From positions 1 through 8,980 of the forward strand of contig CAYMVL010000017.1 in NCBI GenBank assembly GCA_964394145.1: DNA of 8,980 bases. Reading direction: 5' to 3'. Each line of letters opens with the position of its first letter. Within the stretch, counting starts at the first letter, position 1. The stretch comes from JAFGBN01 sp964394145 (GTDB taxonomy: Bacteria; Chloroflexota; Dehalococcoidia; GIF9; AB-539-J10). The position numbers and the translations under genes were made by a program. The notes beneath the pieces are model-generated. The model was not told the origin of the DNA, ran no database searches, and worked only from the letters and a program-made list of their open reading frames with translations. Shown here piece by piece: positions 5,291-8,980 of the stretch.

Positions 5291-7042
5291 TTACTTGGGC
5301 CTACGAAAATGGGCGCTTACCAATTTGAGTAGTTCGTAGGGCAGCAACGCCGTATTTCGCCCCGGGTGATAGAGCGCTCGGACCAGAATGTTGCCCAGTC
5401 TATACGAGAAAGAGTCCTGAACAGCCAGTAGCTGGTTTTTAACCTCCTCAGAGGGCTGTCTCGCCCTGTCCAAAGCCTGCGTTGAGTTGTGTAATCTTTC
5501 TTGGAGACTACGAACGCTTGCCCGCAGATTGCTGCGCTCTGCCTCAAGCTCCTTCGCTTGCGCTACAAAGGACGAGGCGTTGACTGGCCATTCCAGCAAG
5601 ACGGGCCATAGCTGGCCAATAATGCCATAGGGGACCTCTGATGTAATTCGCTGTTCCAGTCGGACAGAGAGTATTTTCTCCACCAGGCTTCTGCAGTTGA
5701 AAAGCATGAAGGTATCGAAGGCCACATCGCTTTCTAGCAAAACGTTGGTTAGCCACGTACCATAGTGGTGCTCCCACAGAAACATATCAAGAGGGTCATA
5801 GTTCAGCACATGGCTAAAGTTGGTTACTTCGATGAACTGCCGAAAGGCACTGATGGCTGCTTGGCTGCCGCCCATGCGCACCCGTAGCTGCGCCATCTTC
5901 TCTGCGGTTAATGGCAATTGCCAGCCTTCTTTCCGGAGAACTGCCCTGTTTATCTCGTTCAGGTTTGACCGAATATGCAGAGCATTAGTTGGCAGGCGTT
6001 CGAGGTACGCCTTCGCCAGTCTGGGCACATGGGCCACGTAGGTGTTGTAACTGAGGAGCTCATTGAACTCGCTAAAGTCATCATCGTCAGCGTCTTCCTT
6101 CTCCAGGAGACAGATGTGCCGCAAGCCCAACGCTGCAGAAATCTCACGGGCTATCGGCAGGTCAGTGCCCAGAATCTTCTCATGATACCTTCGTATTCCT
6201 GCGATACGTTCGGCTAAGTCTGAGCGGTTCAGCATGCTGTCTGTGTAGTGGACAGCGTAGTCATATGTGAAAAATGTAGCTTCCTTTGCTATATCTCTTG
6301 CAGCAGCAAGCGTAGTGCGGGTGTCAAGCCCGGCTGAGAGCGATATAAGCAGACTATACCGGCTGTCCAGCAATTCGAGCTCTCGTTTGAGTATGAGCGA
6401 TACGTCCTGAATTACATCAGCAAGATCTGCCTGTGGTAATTCTCTGCGAGGATAAAACCGTTCTATGTTTCTAGCCTCAACATTGATAAGCGTGTTGGGA
6501 GTGAGAATATATACGCCCTCATGTGGTGTTAAGATACCAGGGTATCCGTGCCCTGACTCGAGGAGCCATTTTGGGTCGGCCTTGACGGCTGCGAGTTGCC
6601 GAGACTCACCGAGGTTCAGGTAATCGCTTATGATCTTAGGGTGTGAAGCCGCCATAAATGGTTGTGCCCACGTATAACAGGTGCTACGTGCGCCAAATGC
6701 GTCGGTCATAATTCTAGTCTGGCCGGCATGGTGATATACGACTAAGAACCTGCCACTCAGGTGGTCTATATAGTCCAGCATAAGCTCCTCTGATTTATTC
6801 AGTTGAGCGAGAGATTCATCAGCGACAGCCTGAATATCCATACTCCAGTGAAGAGTATCAAGAACCATCCCAAGAAATGCTACCCAAGCAGTAGATCCTT
6901 GAGAGAATGCCCAAGGGTTGTCAGGGTCGAAAGAGATGAAGTATTGCCCAACAGCTCGTTTAGTCCATGTGGCAACAGGCGACTGAACGTCGGCCTGGGA
7001 AAAGAGGTATCCACGCCTGTATAGCAGATAGCTATATTTCAC
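5291..7042 (-). CDS. Asparagine-synthase-like protein with C-terminal coiled coil; glutaminase cysteine absent
   Basis: This 583-residue protein starts at GTG 7042, chosen because GGAGG lies four bases upstream (7047-7051) and the sequence before it has no family features; the longest in-frame ORF begins at 7150. Residues about 1-190 resemble the Ntn-type glutamine amidotransferase domain (LSGRFLVVYHHAG then TDAFGARSTCY, about 95-123). The N-terminus is MKYSYLL, so the nucleophile Cys2 needed to take ammonia from glutamine is missing. The synthetase domain has SLSAGLDTRTTLA (about 235-247) at the ATP-pyrophosphatase loop, usually SGGLDS, and WEHHYGTWLTNVLLESDVAFDTF (about 423-445). A coiled coil (about 496-542) and a tail FSYRLGNILVRALYHPG (about 545-561) follow; such tails occur in glycan-modifying enzymes. 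It probably activates a carboxylate with ATP for amide formation on the glycan. The substrate is unknown. It runs opposite to its neighbours. Confidence 0.75.
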   Translation of the reverse strand: MKYSYLLYRRGYLFSQADVQSPVATWTKRAVGQYFISFDPDNPWAFSQGSTAWVAFLGMVLDTLHWSMDIQAVADESLAQLNKSEELMLDYIDHLSGRFLVVYHHAGQTRIMTDAFGARSTCYTWAQPFMAASHPKIISDYLNLGESRQLAAVKADPKWLLESGHGYPGILTPHEGVYILTPNTLINVEARNIERFYPRRELPQADLADVIQDVSLILKRELELLDSRYSLLISLSAGLDTRTTLAAARDIAKEATFFTYDYAVHYTDSMLNRSDLAERIAGIRRYHEKILGTDLPIAREISAALGLRHICLLEKEDADDDDFSEFNELLSYNTYVAHVPRLAKAYLERLPTNALHIRSNLNEINRAVLRKEGWQLPLTAEKMAQLRVRMGGSQAAISAFRQFIEVTNFSHVLNYDPLDMFLWEHHYGTWLTNVLLESDVAFDTFMLFNCRSLVEKILSVRLEQRITSEVPYGIIGQLWPVLLEWPVNASSFVAQAKELEAERSNLRASVRSLQERLHNSTQALDRARQPSEEVKNQLLAVQDSFSYRLGNILVRALYHPGRNTALLPYELLKLVSAHFRRPK

Positions 7043-7269
7043 TTGGCCTCCGCAAGTATTGCTACGGCAGAGACTTTTAACGCAAATGTTCTGGGCACCG
7101 AATACTGAAGGACGGGCTTGATTTCCTCGGGTATGCCGGCCTGAATACACTGGTTGACTTCTGTAGTCTTGCCCCTACTTATAGATGGCCTTCGTATGTT
7201 TTTGACCGGGGTCCTTATCAGCCGGAAGCGGTCTTTCCCTTTGCAATTTTGCACGGGCGATGCTATCAC
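7039..7269 (-). CDS. Unrecognised 76-codon ORF coupled to the asparagine-synthase-like gene
   Basis: I do not recognise this protein. It reads from GTG 7269 to TGA at 7041-7039 and is basic in its first half (KGKDRFRLIRTPVKNIRRPSISRGK), ending in a more hydrophobic stretch (RTFALKVSAVAILAEAK). Its stop overlaps the next gene's start as GTGA, a usual arrangement for coupled translation, and its last codons hold that gene's Shine-Dalgarno. No ribosome binding site precedes GTG 7269. A candidate - strand promoter (7306 to 7277) would place the transcript start within a few bases of 7269, so a leaderless mRNA is possible. There is no signal peptide, and no lasso or other RiPP precursor pattern could be made to fit. 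It may be a small accessory protein, a gene remnant, or a chance ORF. Confidence 0.3.
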   Translation of the reverse strand: MIASPVQNCKGKDRFRLIRTPVKNIRRPSISRGKTTEVNQCIQAGIPEEIKPVLQYSVPRTFALKVSAVAILAEAK

Positions 7270-7276
7270 ACGGACG

Positions 7277-7306
7277 ATTGTATCAAGTTATTATTGTACC
7301 GGGCAA
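7277..7306 (-). promoter_or_regulatory. Candidate promoter for the leftward asparagine-synthase-like operon
   Basis: On the - strand TTGCCC (7306-7301) and TACAAT (7282-7277) are separated by 18 bases, matching the sigma-70 hexamers at four and five of six positions. Transcription would start near 7270, just ahead of the leftward genes. Confidence 0.35.
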
Positions 7307-7332
7307 TGGTGTACACTGTATAATTGGGTACA
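7295..7332 (+). promoter_or_regulatory. Rightward -10 element inside a palindromic control region
   Basis: A perfect TATAAT lies at 7319-7324, with only a weak TTGTAC (7294-7299, 19-base spacer) as a -35. It sits inside an inverted repeat TGTACC (7295-7300) / GGTACA (7327-7332), and the palindrome GTGTACAC (7309-7316) touches it. A protein bound here could affect both this promoter and the overlapping leftward one. It would give a leader of about 100 bases for the rightward gene. Confidence 0.35.
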
Positions 7333-7429
7333 TTAGTTCTTGAACAGCTATTGACTCTGCAGCAACGCCGATGAGATGAAGATGGGAGCGAGTTAGAGCA
7401 TAACGGCGGTTGGCCGGAGGAGCCCAGCG

Positions 7430-8980
7430 GTGGGCGCAACGCTTGCCCGGGGCACGAGAATAAGGGTCCCACTTTGCAGAGACAAAGATACCGATATAGA
7501 GATGAACACGGAAGAATTCGAATATGAATACGATCTTAGTGGACTGCAACTGATAACTCCGAGAAATCGTAACTTTCAGATGATGGTTGTCCCTAGGTAT
7601 GTAGCCCACTACTGCAAGAATGTATACGAGGATTTTACTTCTGACTTGCTGCTAAACCAGCTCGATGAGAACGCAGTTTTCATAGATGTGGGAGCCCACT
7701 ACGGATACTACACCCTTCTGGCGGGAACAAGGCAGCCCAACCGTAGGATTATAGCTTTCGAACCGGTCCCCGAAAATTTTGAAGTGCTCAAGCGGAATAT
7801 AGCACTCAATCAACTCAAGAAGGTGCAACTCTGTAACTCGGCCGTGTCCGATGGTGATGGACTGAGAAAATTTAACGTGACGAAAGCCTCGGATTCGTGT
7901 AGCTTCTACGAGCACCCTCTAAGCGAGACTCGGAGAGAAATCGAGGTGGAGACGGTGAGTTTGGATACGTTCTTGGGCAAGACACCGAAAGTGCCGATTG
8001 TAGTGAAAGTTGACGCAGAAGGCCATGAACCTTACGTCCTGCACGGGATGAAGAGGCTCATCAGGACTTCGGTAGATATAAAGATGATTATCGAATTCAA
8101 CCCCAAGTGTCTCAATAAGGCGGGGTACAAGCCCGAGCAATTTCTGGAGGAGATCTTCCGACTTGGCTTTGACATTTATGCCATAGGTGATAGCAGAAGG
8201 GTGATCTATAAACTGGAGAAAAAAGGGGTGGACAAATGGGCCAGCTACCTTCCGGAGCAGGATGAAAATCGAGCTACGAATCTGCTCTGTGTCAGGAAGA
8301 AGGATTCGCTAAGCGTCTGTCTCTTTACTCCGTCTGCGCAGCTTGACGATAGGGGGAGAGATCTGCTGGAGCTGACGAGGCAACTGACTGATCGCAATGC
8401 CATTTGCATGGTGGTGTTGCCGGGCGGCGGGCCACTAAGAGACGAGCTCGACAAATTGGGGGTATCGACACTGGTCGTCGACTACCGATGGTGGTGCACT
8501 CCAGGCATGCCTACAGATGACGAGATGAAGACTGGATTGGCTAACAGCTTTGAAAATATCCTCAGCGCGTTGCCAGATTTAAACAGAATCAACCCAGATG
8601 TTATTCTCAGCAACACGCTGCTTATCCCGTGGGGCGCGCTAGTGGGTTCTTTACTCGGTAAGCCTCATATATGGTCTATCCACGAGGTCGGTGAGCTGAG
8701 ATTTCATCTATCCCTCGAGACCGTTGGCACGCTTGTTGAGAATTTCTCTAACATCATACTGCTCATGTCCCAGGCTTCCTCTAATTTGCCGCCGACCATC
8801 TTCCGTTCCAAGAAAACCCTCGCGCTTGAGCAAGATCTCCCCAACGAGAAAACGGCGGAATTGGTCATGGAACTTCTGCGAGACGTCAGGGATAAGCCGA
8901 ACCGGTCACTTGACAGCCTATCCAAGTTTGCTGCTCAGGCTGTAGTAGCTAGCCTGACTGCGAAAGATGGACAAATAGCT
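7430..8980 (+). CDS. FkbM-family methyltransferase fused to a glycosyltransferase-like domain (3' end outside window)
   Basis: The reading frame runs open to the window edge, 517 codons. Residues about 80-275 are an FkbM-type SAM-dependent O-methyltransferase: FIDVGAHYGYYTLLAG (84-99, SAM-binding motif I), IIAFEPVPENFEVLKRNI (about 106-123), and VVKVDAEGHEPYVLHGM (191-207), the K-D-x-EG-E motif of the family. Residues about 294-425 resemble the N-terminal Rossmann half of a GT4-type transferase (VCLFTPSAQLDDRGRDLLEL, PGGGPLRDELDKLGV, NPDVILSNTL, HIWSIHEVGE). The donor-binding half does not follow as expected. Instead there is ALEQDLPNEKTAELVMELLRD, then helical sequence ending SLTAKDGQIA, like the start of a coiled coil. 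GTG 7430 has GGAGGAG seven bases upstream (7416-7422). ATG 7502, without an SD, is the alternative and removes 24 residues. It likely methylates a glycan sugar and glycosylates or scaffolds assembly. Confidence 0.82.
   Translation, partial: MGATLARGTRIRVPLCRDKDTDIEMNTEEFEYEYDLSGLQLITPRNRNFQMMVVPRYVAHYCKNVYEDFTSDLLLNQLDENAVFIDVGAHYGYYTLLAGTRQPNRRIIAFEPVPENFEVLKRNIALNQLKKVQLCNSAVSDGDGLRKFNVTKASDSCSFYEHPLSETRREIEVETVSLDTFLGKTPKVPIVVKVDAEGHEPYVLHGMKRLIRTSVDIKMIIEFNPKCLNKAGYKPEQFLEEIFRLGFDIYAIGDSRRVIYKLEKKGVDKWASYLPEQDENRATNLLCVRKKDSLSVCLFTPSAQLDDRGRDLLELTRQLTDRNAICMVVLPGGGPLRDELDKLGVSTLVVDYRWWCTPGMPTDDEMKTGLANSFENILSALPDLNRINPDVILSNTLLIPWGALVGSLLGKPHIWSIHEVGELRFHLSLETVGTLVENFSNIILLMSQASSNLPPTIFRSKKTLALEQDLPNEKTAELVMELLRDVRDKPNRSLDSLSKFAAQAVVASLTAKDGQIA

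Noticed and set aside
5206..5331. 41-codon + strand ORF starting MQLGERKTMK
   Set aside because: It runs into the 3' end of the - strand asparagine-synthase-like gene and shows no family pattern. I cannot support it.
5820..6217. Two + strand ORFs antisense to the asparagine-synthase-like gene
   Set aside because: They are shadows of a well-supported 583-codon gene, without ribosome binding sites or motifs.
7039..7269. Lasso-peptide precursor beside an asparagine-synthase-like cyclase
   Set aside because: No core with Gly/Cys at position 1 and Asp/Glu at 7-9 after a Thr-containing leader can be placed, and no McjB-like protease or RRE gene is in the window.
7283..7609. 108-codon - strand ORF across the divergent gap
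   Set aside because: It overlaps the start of the FkbM fusion gene and the control region, and its sequence has no recognisable domain.

Overview
The window carries part of a bacterial cell-surface polysaccharide locus: glycosyltransferases, a two-gene ABC exporter, an asparagine-synthase-like protein and a methyltransferase/glycosyltransferase fusion. A small toxin-antitoxin island, set in repeat-rich non-coding DNA, interrupts it near the left end. The organism cannot be fixed from the sequence. It is a bacterium with mid-range GC, frequent GTG starts, Shine-Dalgarno sites and many dispersed intergenic repeats. An uncultured lineage such as Chloroflexota is my guess, made from the general look of the repeats and not from a marker gene.

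Layout. Bases 3-203 are the tail of a membrane-anchored family 2 glycosyltransferase. Bases 204-1316 are low-density DNA with a probable hicB remnant (292-396), a complete hicA/hicB pair (416-816) and a dispersed-repeat tract. Periodic 9-10 bp arrays lie on both sides of the TA genes, with GAGTT on the + strand at the left and on the - strand at the right. Bases 1317-5125 hold four co-oriented genes: two WbbL-type family 2 glycosyltransferases, a Wzm-like ABC-2 permease and a Wzt-like ATPase. A composite repeat sits between the permease and the ATPase and supplies the ATPase's ribosome binding site. Bases 5126-5290 are a gap with a perfect 16-bp palindrome and an SD-preceded start that stops after four codons.

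Bases 5291-7042 carry, on the opposite strand, an asparagine-synthase-like protein that lacks the nucleophile cysteine and ends in a coiled coil. A 76-codon ORF just upstream overlaps its start as GTGA. A divergent, palindrome-containing regulatory gap follows. The last gene (7430 to the window edge) encodes an FkbM-type methyltransferase fused to the front of a glycosyltransferase-like domain and then a helical segment.

How they work together (inference). The family 2 transferases build a glycan on a lipid carrier, and Wzm/Wzt moves it across the membrane. The FkbM fusion and the asparagine-synthase-like enzyme would modify or decorate it by O-methylation and by amide formation or another ATP-dependent acyl transfer. 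The ATPase has no C-terminal carbohydrate-binding domain, so export does not look gated by a terminal-sugar tag read by the ATPase itself.
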